Counted from the stretch's first letter, positions 49,640 through 62,700 are shown. The stretch: DNA of 64,000 nucleotides from Erythrophleum ivorense (GCA_026724425.1 JAIUCV010000002.1:6515001-6579000); one strand, 5' to 3'. Numbers and translations are program-made. The notes: generated from the sequence alone by a model not told the origin.

Positions 49640-51429
49640 TTATGCGCATTTCTTGCTAGCAGTCGTAGAACTCAACGAGCTCGTCCAGAGAGTCTGGTTG
49701 TGGGTCGGTGTTCTCAGGCATCCACGGCAAGTGTTCGAACAGGACAACCCTGCATGACACGTGGCTGGAGTTGAAATGCTTAACAATCGTTACGAAGTTA
49801 ATAAATCTCATTTAAAATAGTTTTTTAAGCATATTTAAAATTTAAAAATGTTTTAATGATTTTTAAATTTTAAATAAAATTAAGACACTAAATAATTATT
49901 TTGACCTATTTTTCCTATAATAATTGTACTGAGTTGTCACTTCAATGGAAATGAAATTATTTATGAATTTTTATAACAAGAAACACATACAAAATTTTGG
50001 GTATTGATGGAGAAAAAAAATTTATTGTTTAATATTTTTTATTAGTTAATATCAATAACTTAATGGACACATTTTGTATTTATTACATTTTTCATTCTAA
50101 TTTTTTTGTTTAATTATTATCTTAATCTCTTAGGTTAACCACATCACCCTTATCATGTGCTTATAATTGCATCATTTGCGAGAATACGCACGTAATAATA
50201 CAAAAATGAAATCATGCAAGCTGACGGGCAATTAATTAAGCAAAATGCTTAACAAATACTCATTAATTATTAATGTGAGACTTCATTATATTTCATACAT
50301 ATTAATATTATGGCAAATTATCACACATTCACATTGCATTAATTCATCAAATATGTTGAGCCCGGAATCGCATAATTTTATCATGTACTTGAAAAATTGA
50401 CACATAAATCAATAGGAATCCCATAAATTTAGGCAATAAGAATAGATTTTCTTAATGATGTGGACCAAGTTTCAGACCTAGTTGACTTTTCAACAAAGGC
50501 CTATTAGCAAAATATGTCTAGAAGGTTCTAGATATTAAGTAGGATTTCCTTTTAACCAAAATTCTTAGTGTTAAATACTGTATTAACGTTCCCAAAGTTC
50601 TCCCCACTATCACGCAAACATATCTTGGATGTGGAATGGCGTAACAAAAACTAGCTCTATAATTTCTTCACAACTCTGTTGGTAAGTTGGACCTAGATTG
50701 ACTGTCATGTCAACAATCATCCTTGGCAACCGATATAAGATAGATCAAAACCTTCAAATATAAAATGTGTCATATCTTATTCTGCATTCAAACTGCAAGT
50801 AGAACCGTGGCTTGATTGGCAGTATATACTCTACAGAGAATAGGGCGAAAATCTACAAATGGTCTTAAGATCTTTTGAAGTACTTTAATAGTAAAGTAAA
50901 CAAAAAAAGAGAAAAATAAATAAGACTGATATCTATCATGTGAATTTTATACAAGTGGGTGTTACATTTTTTTTTCATTTTATCTAAAATACTTTAAGTA
51001 ATTTACTTTTATCTACAATTTTTTTTTTCCATCACCAATATGGAGGATGTTCTTTTGGAGTAAATTATCTAAAGTATTTTAGATGAAAATGAGATGAAGA
51101 GAAAGAAAAAATATAGAATTTACTTCTGTGGATTCACACCACCTAAAATATTTGTACAAACAATTTTTCTTCATCACCAATATGAAGGATGTTTTTTTGG
51201 GAGTAGATTAGCTAAAATATTTTAGATGAAATGAAAAAAGAGAAAAAATTTTATTTATGCGAAATTTATAACAGATATAATTTTTATTTATTTTTCTTTT
51301 TTTCTCTTCCCACTTTACGTACTTTGAAGTATTTCAAGGGTCCAGATTCAGGTCTTGTTCTTTCCAATAAAGGAAGTAAAATGACTACTCTACTAGCGAA
51401 GGTTTTTGGATGGCAGCTTGTCAGCTTGG
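49640..51429. other. Intergenic, with an inverted-repeat element near 50955-51110
   Basis: ATTTTATCTAAAATACTTTA (about 50977-50996) is mirrored by TAAAGTATTTTAGATG (about 51070-51085), forming the arms of a MITE-like hairpin. A partial second copy of the right arm plus the loop words CATCACCAATATG.AGGATGTT lies at about 51170-51235. The remainder is AT-rich without genes. Confidence 0.5.
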
Positions 51430-52870
51430 AAGAAGATATGGAAATTTGAGCCTCCCATGAGAATCCTTCTCTTTTTTTCTGGAAGATCATCAACAAGGCT
51501 ATAGTAATTAGTAGCACAGATATCCTGAAAAAACATTATTAAGGATTATTTGGTTTGAGAGTTTTAAAAGAAAAAAAAAAAAACTCTCCTTATTTAATAT
51601 AAAAAAATTAAAAGAAAGAAACCTTTTCAAATCCTCTCTTTTAAAAGTAAAAATTTTAAAAAAAAAATTTTAAATCTTATTTAATTAAACTACTCCTATT
51701 TTATTTTTACTTAAAACATAATATAATTTTTTTAATGAAATTTAAGATAATTTTTTATAAAAATAAAAAATATGTTTGAATAAAAATAAAAAAATTATTT
51801 TTTATAATAAAAAATAAAAAAATTAATAAAAATATCTTAAAAATAAAAAAAATTAATTTTAATATCATAAAAATATAATTATCTATTAATCTCACCCCTC
51901 CTTCTCAAATCAATCAAACAACGTATTATTAAAATTCATCTCCCTCCTTAAACCAAAAACTGCCTAAAGTTAATCTTGTCTGTTCTTTCCGTCACTTATG
52001 CCCGGAAACAATGGACCATATCTTTCTTCATTGCATTTTTGGTAGAGCTATTTGGTTTGCATCTCCTTTAGCCATCAGCGTAGATATGATTTCTGATCAA
52101 GAATTAACCAAATGGCTCATGTTGTGATTCAATAAGAAGGAAGTTTTTGAGGAGCCTCTGTTATATATGACAAAATTCTTCGTCGTAGCTTTATTTGAAA
52201 TATGAAATGTGAGAAACAACAGCATATATAGAGGCAATCTCCCAAATCCAGGTTCTGTTCTGGCCAGAGTCAGATCTACAATTCATCAAAGCAACTTTGC
52301 ATGGTAAGCTTCCACCAATGAAGCTACGAGCAGAGGAAAATTAATAACAAGGGTAAATAACATCAACGCACTCCAATTACAGAAGGAAGGACGGGAAGTC
52401 ATCATGTGGAGAGGCAGAGGAACAAGTTTTATTGCTGCTCGAAAATCCTTTTCGCCGGTGACAGTGACACAATCTGAGAATTGGGATAGAAAGAAGACAG
52501 TATAGAAACAGGAGAGACCATGTGGTTGACAAGCATTAGGAAGATTATTCACTAGATTGTATCATGTGATTTCATCCAACCATCTCAGAATTTCAAGCTG
52601 CGATTTCTCTTCCTGAACAATCATGCACCAACTTTCCTTCAACAAATAACCAACTTCAACCGGATCTGGAGATGGTCAAAAGAGTCATCCTCAGGCTAAC
52701 CCCAACCTTCTCTACTTTGACTGCAGGAATTCTATCCATAGGAGATCAAGCTGGATGGAAAGAAAAGTGCCGGGCTACGTCAAACCCGGTCTCCAATTTT
52801 AACTTTCTTTTTATGCAGCTGCCCGTGTTGTACTTCGGGTTTTGACTCTATATTCTCCAAAAAGAAAAAG
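51430..52870 (+). mobile_element. LINE (non-LTR retrotransposon) 3' fragment, interrupted
   Basis: Plus-strand remnants of the zf-RVT region that follows the LINE reverse transcriptase are readable: KIWKFEPPMRI and FWKIINKAIVISSTDILKK (51430-51530), then CSFRHLCPETMDHIFLHC, FGRAIWFASPLAISVD and EPLLYMTKFFVVAL, NVRNNSIYRGNLPNPGSVLA (about 51980-52260). Stops and a frameshift break it, so it is not functional. Sequence down to about 52870, ending in CCAAAAAGAAAAAGG, is probably the rest of the LINE, including the RNase H-like tail. It is split by an AT-rich insert at about 51538-51967. Confidence 0.72.
51538..51967. mobile_element. AT-rich insert in the LINE fragment, MITE-like
   Basis: The LINE reading is broken exactly between DILKKHY and NLVCSF by about 430 bases of A/T-rich, non-coding DNA. 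The ends are imperfectly inverted: AGGATTATTTGGTTTGAGAG on the left and, on the complement of the right, AGGCAGTTTTTGGTTTAAGG. The exact border and any target duplication could not be fixed. Confidence 0.5.
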
Positions 52871-54204
52871 GAATAGATTTTCTTTTTTAGGTCTTTTAAG
52901 AATAAATCAATAGGAAGTAACACGAAATATTAAAGCGAGGAAGTGTGACTAAATTTTTTTTGAAAAAAGGAAGGTCGGGATTCCGTGATGGTTGATTACT
53001 CACTCACTTTTTTGTTTTTGGTAGAAGAAAACAAAAAGGATTCGGACAACCGAACTTCGATTCATGTTTACTCAGCAAATGACATAATGTTTTTCGAAAA
53101 TGAAAGAGGGGGAAATAATTGAAAACAGAAAGAGGATAATTGGCCTTATAAAAAAAAAAAAAGATAATTGGTTCAGTTCCCGGCGAGCAACGCGGCTTTC
53201 ATACGGCGCCTGTGTGTGTTGGGGCACAGCCGCTGATGGGAGAACCAACACCGCCAGTTGCATACCCTCGACAAGGATTCGAGTGCTCTTTCTCCCTGCA
53301 TCCTGTCCACTCCCCATCTTCCTATAGCGAAAAGTTATATTTTTATTATTAAGTTTTTATATTAAAACAAAATAAATATATAATTTTTGAATAATAATAT
53401 GATAAATATATAATTTTTATAATTAATTATAAATAATTTAAAGTTTTCCTATTTATATTATAATTTTATTAAAAATTTCAATTTAATAAACATATAAAAA
53501 ATTACTATAAATCTAATCATCAATTTCTTCCCATTTTCACGATTGCAAAGGGGGCAAATTTTTTGTAACTTGCCGAGTTTCTTTTGTACTTTCTTTTTTA
53601 TCGGAGTGAAATTTCAATTAAAAAAAACGGAAAATCTTTAACTACCCAGTTTCATATTTGAACCAGCGAAAAACCAATACCTTATGACGTGGCACGTTTC
53701 TAATCGCGAGACCACCATCCATCCTGTGCGCTGCTACATAATTGAACACGCGATGGGCTTTCAAATACGCCCATTCCCCCAACTCGGACACTGTCGCATC
53801 CGGTTTCTCTGCATTTCTCAAAGGCGTACTTCTTCTTCTCAGTAGTGATTTAAATCGTTTAAATTTGATTTAGATAATTTAAATTTAAATTTTTTTATTT
53901 TTATGTAAAATATTATATTTTTAAAAATTTTAATTTTATCTTATATTTTATTTTTTTAAATAATAAAAATTTTTAAATTTTTAAAAAATTAAAAATAGAC
54001 CTGAACCGTCCAGATTTAATCGGATGGTACAGATAAAAAGTGCACCTCCTGCGCTTCCTTTGAAAAGTGCAGGGAATTGGTTCCGGGACACTGTCACACA
54101 GACACTCATCATTACTATTCACTGTCTTTGCCTTTTTATTGAATCTAATCTTCCTCCTTCGTTCTTCTCTGAAGTTTCTCTTTGTGAATCTGAAGGGCTA
54201 AGAT
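52871..54204. other. Intergenic region and promoter side of the Ole e 1-like gene
   Basis: No gene was recognised. A G-box-like ACGTGGC lies at 53688-53694, about 510 bases upstream of the next start codon. The pyrimidine-rich stretch 54080-54200 is the probable leader. An open frame at 53072-53317 (minus) has no family feature. Confidence 0.45.
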
Positions 54205-55611
54205 ATGCCTAACAGAGTTGCCTTCATCTTGATTGTGTGTGCGCTGCCGACCATGGTTGCCGCCATCCGGCCGGAGAGGAACCCGTTCTCGGTGCAGGGT
54301 CGCGTCTACTGTGACACTTGCCGTGCTGGTTTTGAGACCACCGCCACCACTTACATTGCCGGTAGCTATCTTATGCCCAAACATACTCCTTTTTTTTTTT
54401 CCCTCTGTGGACTCCTTTTTTCATATATATATATATATATTAAACAGTTGCTTGAAATTTTACTCAAAATAAAAATGTGTTTCCCGGAAATGTCTTGCAT
54501 CCTGTACATGACGCCAAATCGCAGATCTGCATGATATAGTACTTCTTACGCCTTAATATTACGGAGAATATCGTGATCTGAACTTGAGAATTTAGGCGGT
54601 CACTAGTTTTGCTTAGTTCCGTTGGGGTTTGTTATTCAAAATATGAACATTTTTTTTGGTAGAGTCAAATATGGACTTCTGATGGTTACCAAAACGTGGA
54701 TGATCCGTTTGATCTGATATGTAAGGGTATACATATGTTTAAAAATGTCATTACGAGATATTTAATTTTGTCTTAAAAATCTGTCATCTTAGGAGTGCGG
54801 AGCTTCGGCCTTCGGTTAACATGAACATGATTGATATTTGGGAAAATTGGGTTGCCCTTTCTGATTCTGCAATTAGTAATAATTCAGATGCCAGTAGGGA
54901 AGGATGCAATCCATACCCATAAAATTGCAGTTTAGATATGGCTTTCACTTAGTGTAAATCATGCACACTTAAGTGTCACTAGGCTAGATAGACGTATGTA
55001 TAATTGGTGATAATGTGTGATGCATTTGTCTATCTTCCACAAGCTGTGGATTGGGGAAATACAAGTATGCATTATGCAGTGCCTAATTATGAAGTCCCAG
55101 TATGTATGTATATATTTCAAGTGCACTTTAGTTATTGTTATGAAGTATTAACTATTGAATTTGATGATTTTGTTTCATAGGAGTTAATAATAGAGAAAAC
55201 AAAAATATATTTTTACGTGTTAAATTGATATTTTCTGTGGGTTGTTTGTAACATAATATTGTGAATGATGGTGGCATAGGTGCTGAGGTAGTTGTGGAAT
55301 GCAAGGAGAGGAGTACATTGGAAGTTGTATACAGGAAGAAGGGAAGGACGGACTCAACAGGATCATATAAAATACTGGTGGAAGAGGATCATGCCAACCA
55401 AATTTGTGATGCCAAGCTTGTTAGCAGTCCTCAGAGTGACTGTAAAGATGCCGCCCCGGGCCGTGATCAGTCCCGTGTTATTCTTACACGAAACAATGGC
55501 ATTGCCTCTGATAATCGAGCTGCCAATGCTATGGGCTTCATGAAGGATGAGCCTGCATCTGGCTGTGCTGACATTCTCAAGCAATACCGTGAGTTCGATG
55601 ATGAGAACTAA
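54205..55611 (+). CDS. Pollen Ole e 1-like / DOWNSTREAM-type secreted protein
   Basis: Two exons (54205-54361 and 55280-55611), phase 1 at the join (GCCG/GTAGCT, CATAG/GTGCTG), encode 162 residues. Residues 1-20 are a signal peptide. The family signature QGRVYCDTCR follows at 31-40. Six cysteines (C36, C39, C60, C95, C107, C148) fit the three disulphides of the Ole e 1 fold, and the protein ends within a dozen residues of the expected C-terminus (CADILKQYREFDDEN). Family members are small secreted proteins of pollen and other tissues with roles proposed in pollen-tube growth and wall signalling; some are allergens. The single intron of 918 bases after the signature carries an AT run (about 54423-54440). 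Family is certain; tissue and function are not. Confidence 0.94.
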
Positions 55612-58374
55612 TTTCGGTATTTTCTAATTGTTTAGATCTTGGATTGTGGTATCCTGCGTCTTGTCGTTTTAATTCAATCTTGTTGGTGTTATCTTTACCT
55701 TTCGAATTTGTGTTTATATGTGAAAGGACCCTACTAAATTATTACAAAGTCTTGAAAAAGAGAATGTGGTCTTCTTTGTATTGCTGTTATAAACTGTTCT
55801 TGAAATCTCTATTTTGAGTGTGCACGCCAGCGTTTTAAACTTATTACTACTACTATTTGTTTGTGTCCTCAATTCTGTTTTCTCTAGTCCCATTCTGAAG
55901 TGAGGCCCTTTCTCCTTTTTTTTATTGAAAAGATAAACGGGGAAAAGAAAGCTAAAATTCAAGACAAATTGGAATCATTAACTACTAAGGGACCGTTTGG
56001 AAGGGAGGAGGGAAAAGGAGAGGTGGAGGAAAGTTGAAAAAAATTATAATTTTATTTTTATAATTAGTATTTAATATTTTTTAATAATAATTATTTAATC
56101 AATAAAAATAAAAATAATATAGATATTTTTTATTTATAAAATTATTTTTTTATTTTTTTATTTTTACTTTTATCTTAATTTTTTATATATCAAACGAGTC
56201 TTAATTCATGAATCATTCTTGAATTCTAATTTAAAATGGATTTTTTCCTAGTGAGGTAAGAAAACCCAAATGGAGACATAACTAATCATTATTTATATTT
56301 CAAGGAAGAAATTAATAACAGCGACCTAGAACATAAATTGCGGTCAGCATATATTTATTATCAAAAGCATGGATGGGGTGAAGGGAAAGAAAAGGGCAGA
56401 TGCTGTCTTATAGTGCTGTAAAGTTAAAGAACGTTTATCTCTGTAAGAGTGCAGTAAGGAGAAAGATAACATGTATCTTTCAGTGAGAGTGCTGTAAAGC
56501 CAGGGAACATTTCATGTGTGGGTGAACAGTAAGTAGTGACGCAAAACAATGCAGGATGAGAAAGGATTATGCCCATATGTGGCATCTATATACATTTGCT
56601 GGGCTTCTGGCGGATGGCTAGCCCAGCCAATGATTTAATAGGAGCCATGGGCAGGACATTTATCATGGGAGTACGAGATATGTTCATTCAGGTAACTTGA
56701 AAAGGTTGAAGCCTTGGACCCAAAAAAGAGTTGACGCCTATCTCACCCCCCAAAAAATGTTGAAGCCTTTTAAGCTTCCAAAAATGAAAAAGTCAGAGTC
56801 TCTCCACTCTCGTATTGATTATTTGGTTTTATTTCTATTTCATAATCTTAAAATTTTCAAGTATAAAATGAGCGATAAAAATCAATATAACCATAATTGG
56901 AATGAAAATTAAGACTTTATTCTTGAAAATGTCTAAAAGCAATGTTTCAGCAGTATTTTTAAGTTTTAAGTATTCAACTATAGATTATAATCAAGTCTTT
57001 ATCTACATATCTAACATTCTCAAATGCAAAAATGGAATTCCCTTATGTTCGGGATATATGTCAACCCATGGATATGAGATTTGATGGAGATGCAGTTATT
57101 AGCTAAATATAAGCTGGGATAATAATATATAATATTTGAGAATTTCGCTCGTACTTGCATGGGAATTTTTATAGGGACTCAAACTACACTAATAAGTTTT
57201 ATACCACCCCAAATATGTGTAAAAAAGTTCCTCTTTTAGCAGAATTATTTGGAAATGTAAATCGCTTGGCTTGATGGACCCACTTGAAGAATGGAAGCCG
57301 AGAAAACAGAATAGAGGGGTTGGTGTTGGTAGCGTGAAGAAGTCGTAAAAGACTAGAGAACTTACTAGATGTGAGTCTTGGTAATTTTATAGGGCATATT
57401 CTTACAAGCATCAGCATAACGTGAGAGCATATTCTTTTGAAGCCACAGCACTGTATGAATGGTTGTTGTGTATGGGCCACGTGATCTAATTTTGGCTCAA
57501 AATATGGCCTTTGAAAACTTCAAGGTCAACACAAAACTCAATTACGGTGTCGAAACGAGGGCGTTAGGTGAGAGAGTGTGCCTGGCCTGGTCTAAGAACT
57601 TGGTTGTGGTTCGACTTAAGCACGTGCCATGCGTACATGTGTCAAACCCACCAAAGAAGATGCAGGTATGGACATGGTGGGATTTGGTGGTGTTAAATTT
57701 ACATTTTGAAGGTCTGCTTTGTTAGGTGTTTCCTTCCTCTTTTCGAACTTAAATAAAGAAAACTAAAACTGGAAAAAGAAAGACAACACATGAAAAATGA
57801 TAATTAACCCCGCTAAGGGTTAGGGCTGGGAATGGAAGATGGTTTTGCCACTTAAATTCACGAAGGGTTGGTCTAAACGTGAAACATCCAGATCCAGAAA
57901 GATAACAGGCTTTAATTAACTAAAATGTTCGCCTTCTCTTCAAATATATTTTGTATTACATTTGAAAGTGACAAATCTAATTTATTATGTCCAAATCCTC
58001 TCAATGATAAAGCTTGCAAGAGAGCCAAGCACCAATGATTTATTTATTCCTCTGATTGAATTGTTATAAGACGATGAAAGATGCATGAAATAATTGTTTA
58101 TGCTGAGTTTGGAATTACTCTTTCTTAGTGACTTCGGTTTGATAAATTCGAAAAGAAAATTTATTGGTATTTTAAGAGAATAGTTTTTTTTTCTTCTAAC
58201 AAAGAGATCTGATTTACGTCAAGCACGCAAGCTAAGGAGAATTAATATGAGAATTTTTTTTGTAATGAAATTATTAAATTATAAATAGATATATGAAAGT
58301 GTGCCAATAATGTCACTCACTTTTTTTTTAAACGAATAATATATCCCTTTTTTATATGATTTTTCCACAATGTA
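55612..58374. other. Intergenic region between the Ole e 1-like gene and the MITE
   Basis: The first 150-300 bases after the stop should be 3'UTR. No gene was recognised in the rest. Two perfect CACGTG G-boxes lie at 57478-57483 and 57621-57626. Words AGTGCTGTAAAG and AGTGAGAGTGCTGTAAAG near 56415 and 56480 form a short imperfect repeat. Open frames at 57199-57725 have no family features. Confidence 0.5.
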
Positions 58375-58694
58375 TTAGAATCTGTTTGTTTAAGTTTTTT
58401 TTAAGGAAAAAATCACTTTTTTTTTTAAAAGTACTTTTATAAAACTTTAAGATGTTTGTTTAAGATTTTAAAAATAATCAGAATCTAAAAAAAATCAGAT
58501 TTTTGATTATTTAAAAAAGTTATTATGATTAGCTTCTTAAAATTAAAAATCACTTTTTAAATAAAAAATATTTTTTATGATTGTAACCAAACATTAATAA
58601 TTTTTATTTTTTATAAAAATCTCTAAATGATAAATCACTTTTTTAATTATACTAAAAATCATTTTTTTTTTTAGCTTAAACAAACCGACCCTAA
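58375..58694. mobile_element. MITE-like element with about 20-bp imperfect terminal inverted repeats
   Basis: The left end TTAGAATCTGTTTGTTTAAG is mirrored at the right by CTTAAACAAACCGACCCTAA. The inner 11 bases match exactly and the outer nine have a few mismatches. The interior is almost pure A/T with self-complementary AAAATCA/TGATTTTT words, no coding capacity, total 320 bases. No target duplication was established. Confidence 0.7.
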
Positions 58695-59029
58695 ATCAAT
58701 AGTTGAATAGCGTCACTTCAAATGCAACCCACATATTTAAAAGAAAAATAGTAATTAATATTTAGTTTCTAGCTTATCTTGTAATATATAGCTGAAATTA
58801 GCTCTAAAAAAAATAGTCATCAATTAGGGTTAGGTGTTGTCAAAAAAGCGCTGCCAACTCCCAACTACAAGAAAATTCCAAGTTGGAAGTATAGTGTTTC
58901 CAATTTGAAGCAGCCAATTTGAGTCTTTGATATTTGTCCAGCATATAAATTATCGTAAGCCTAATTAGATTTTGGACAGCTACACTAACGGCGATTTCTC
59001 CTATAATGATTAACGTGGCTTCTAGTCTT

Positions 59030-59744
59030 CGTCACAAATAACTCCCTTTCCCTCTTCGCATTTTTCCTCTGCTGTTCGTTGGAGTGAATGTGAGTGCCTG
59101 TAACTCTGTCATCTTCTTCTTCAGATTCTCTTGTAATAAACTCTACGCATATCTACATTACCTCCTCCTCGTTTACATCGCCACGCCTATATAAGCAGGT
59201 AAATATTCGTTCCTATTTTCTCTATTCCATACTCGTTCACATTTCGCTTTTGGGTCTTCGTCTTGCTGTTTTCTTCCTTTAATTGCTTTAAGGTACGTTG
59301 TTGCCTTTCGTATTTATGATTTTCGACTTACGACGTGATGAAAGAAAGGGTATTCATTATTTCGTTTATTTTATACATTCTCTTTCTGGGTTCGTCTTTA
59401 TTTTTCTTGTTCCTTTCATATGGATCTGCAATCTCTTTTCTTCCTTTAAATGGTTTTTCAGTAATTTTGAGTTATGTAAATCGCGGGCCAGGTTTTAATG
59501 TGCGAAAAACTATTTACTAGTGATGCAAGATGGATTATTTTCCCATTGATTCGATTTTTGGCATTGAAGTGGTTTTCTAAGCATGTACGAGTTTATTGTG
59601 TTATTCTATCCATGATTCGAACTTTGAGGGTATATATTGAGACTCTTGACAAATAAATCTGGGATGACACATGAATACCCTTCATCCGAATTCAAGCGCT
59701 AACTGGCATTGCCTTACCTTTTTTTTTTTTTTTTCATTCTTTAG
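59030..59744 (+). promoter_or_regulatory. Leader and probable 5'UTR intron of the phosphoglycerate mutase-like gene
   Basis: A pyrimidine-rich stretch (about 59035-59090) looks like a transcribed leader. AGCAG/GTAAAT at 59198/59199 is a good donor, and a poly-T tract with TTCTTTAG at 59737-59744 is a good acceptor three bases before the ATG. Together they suggest a 546-base leader intron. TATATAAG at about 59188-59195 could instead be a TATA box for a start near 59220, which would remove this intron; cDNA would decide. Confidence 0.5.
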
Positions 59745-59747
59745 AGA

Positions 59748-62700
59748 ATGGCTGCTGAAGTATGTCACCAGGTTATTGGGACTTTGCAGTCTCAGTCGTT
59801 TCTGAAAAATTCTAAGAATAACCAAAAGCTTCAGAAGAACCCAATAAGATTGATAACAAAGGATTTTACCTGCTGTAATGGCCTGTCAAGGAGAGCTGGC
59901 CAGAGGAATTGTAGCATAATTCGATCTTCAGCTTCTCAAACATCGGTGGCTGATTCAGTGTTATCCCCTTCAAGAAGCAGCACCAGTGACACTTCCAAGA
60001 AATCATGTAAGACAAAATCTACTGTCAATTGACACTTATTGCTGAAAGAGTTGATCATATATCTTTATAATGTGTTCATCCGTCTGTATCAAACACGTTC
60101 ATGTTGATTTGATCATGAAGTCGGATTTACTAACTTTTACATGATTGTGACAGTCAAGAAGTTGAAGTTGTCTCTGTTGGATTTTTAAAATTTGTTTCAT
60201 GTCAGATGAAGCAGCTTTGATCCTTATTCGGCATGGCGAATCATTATGGAATGAAAAGAATTTATTCACAGGTTGTGTAGATGTCCCACTAAGCAAGAGG
60301 GGCATAGATGAGGCAGTTGAAGCTGGCAAAAGAATCAGCAGCATTCCTGTTGATGTCATATTTACATCTGCTCTGATTCGTGCACAAATGACAGCCATGC
60401 TTGCCATGACCCAGCACCGTCGTAGGAAGGTAACAAGGATGGATAACCATCTTCAAGTTTTAAAAGTGATAATATGCCCCACTAATTTTAACATTGAAAG
60501 CTTAGGGCTTGTTAGTAATCATGCCAGGCTCCCGAATCTTTAGGACAGGGCAGTTTAAACTGGCTCCACAATCCAGAAAATTAGGGAATAAAAAATTGTC
60601 AGGTTATGCTATAATTATTGCTCATGATGTAAATAACAGTATACTAATATCTAACTATTTGAAGAACTATATCCATTTACTGCAGTATGCCATTCAATGT
60701 CATTTTCTGACCCTTTCTAACCATTAACCTTTCTTCAGGTGCCTATCATTGTACACAATGAGAGTGAACAAGCAAGGACATGGAGCCAAATTTTTAGTGA
60801 GGACACAAAAAAGCAATCCATTCCAGTCATAGCAGCTTGGCAACTAAATGAAAGAATGTAGTAATCTTTTTCCTATTCTCAGTTTTGTAGTCCTGCTTTA
60901 TAACCGCATGAATAGCACGTGATTGATATTGCAATTGTTTGTTCTTTCAGGTATGGAGAGCTGCAGGGTCTTAATAAGCAGGAAACAGCTGACAGATATG
61001 GGAAAGAACAGGTCCATGAGTGGCGCCGAAGTTATGATATACCTCCTCCAAATGGTGAAAGTTTGGAAATGTGTGCTGAAAGGGCAGTTGCTTATTTTAG
61101 AGAGGAGGTATGTTGATTTCTTTTTTCCTTTTTGTATCCAGGATTTTTTTTTATTATTATAGTAAAAAATATGTTCTCCCTATTTTGTTTTCTCCTCTAC
61201 TGCTCACTACAATGTTTTACATACTAAATCATCATAATAAGAAAGTTTTATATATGTTTGAAATTAATATGAAGTATTCCAGATAATTGTTGTGAATCTT
61301 TATACTAGATGATCGACTTCACTCCATAGCTCTCTAATCTTTAATATGCATGCCTGATGTTTGATGGGACACATGGCCTAAGCCTGCCTGTGCTGGAGAT
61401 AAAAGTATGAATGTAGTTTGCTAAATTTTGTAAGGCCAAATTTCTGGTATTGACTTGTTAGTAAAGTAAAATATGAAGTTTGGGGTTGGAGTGATCATAT
61501 GACATCGATGAGGAACTAATTCTGTTGAATTATGATGCAGATTGAACCCCAGCTTTCATCTGGAAAGAATGTTATGATTGCAGCTCATGGGAATTCATTG
61601 AGATCTATCATCATGTATCTTGACAAATTAACTTCCCAAGAGGTGATTGGAGTATTCAAAACTATCATGCCCCTTGCGTTTACATATGACACTTAAAGTA
61701 GTTGTGAATTTTTTCTTGCACCGTATGACAGGTCATTAGTTTGGAATTATCCACTGGAATTCCCATGCTTTATATTTTCAAAGAAGGAAGATTCATTAGG
61801 AGGGGGAGTCCCATAGGACCAACTGAAGCTGGAGTTTATGCCTATACTAGGGTATGCGTCTTATATATCCCTTTTATATTTCATCCCTTCCATGCTAAGA
61901 TGATGATTTTGTTGACATTGAATAAGTTTTCATTTAAAGATGGATATCTGTTGTCTGGAAGACTCCAATGGAACTTACAGTCCACTTGAAATAGATAGAA
62001 AAAATAGAACTGAAATAGTCTGGCTTGTAAAATTATTAGTCTTGTTTTTAGGTTCTATATTATTATGATAACTATCTATTTTTTATTCTTATTATAGCTT
62101 AGCTCTTGAATTTAATAGTCTTTCACTTTGTCTTTTTCCTTCTTTGTGCTCAATAACTAGGTCAAGGTTGGATCTTGTTCGAGATTTAAGAAAGATTACA
62201 AGATATGTTTTAGTTGAGTGACAATATTGATGGCTAACTATAGTTTAATCTTATTATATCTTAGCTCTTGAATTTAATATCATCACTTATAAGATGGTAA
62301 AACCAGGTTATATGTTTTTTTTTAATTTTCCTTTTTTTTTCATATCGATGAAATGTTAAGCTTCATATTTCTTTCTCAGATTTTCGAAGAAAATTTTATA
62401 CTGATACAAAGTTCTTGTACATTGGCTCATTGACATCCCTGACTAAATATTTCCTTTTATACTGATACAAAGTTCTTGTACATTGGCTCATTGACGTCCC
62501 TGACTAAATATTTCCTTTTATACTGATACAAAGTTCTTGTACATTGGCTCATTGACATCCCTGACTAAATATTTCCTTTGGCTTCAACTAGTGTCGTTGG
62601 CATTATCAATTCCTGATACTTTGTATATTAGTAACTTAAAATGAGAAGTGAAGATATGTTTAAAATGAACTCAATAATATGTGCATTTCCAGACGACTCA

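Noticed and set aside
49557..49774. Two overlapping frames with Cys-Val repeats
   Set aside because: They are the translation of a TG dinucleotide run, with no other features.
53072..53327. Open frames on both strands near 53.2 kb
   Set aside because: No family signature, no splice partners, and the two frames overlap on opposite strands.
57199..57725. Open frames on both strands near 57.4 kb
   Set aside because: No domain or codon pattern. The region looks like non-coding DNA with G-boxes.
60099..60407. Minus-strand frame opposite mutase exon 3
   Set aside because: It is the shadow of the exon carrying the RHGES active site.
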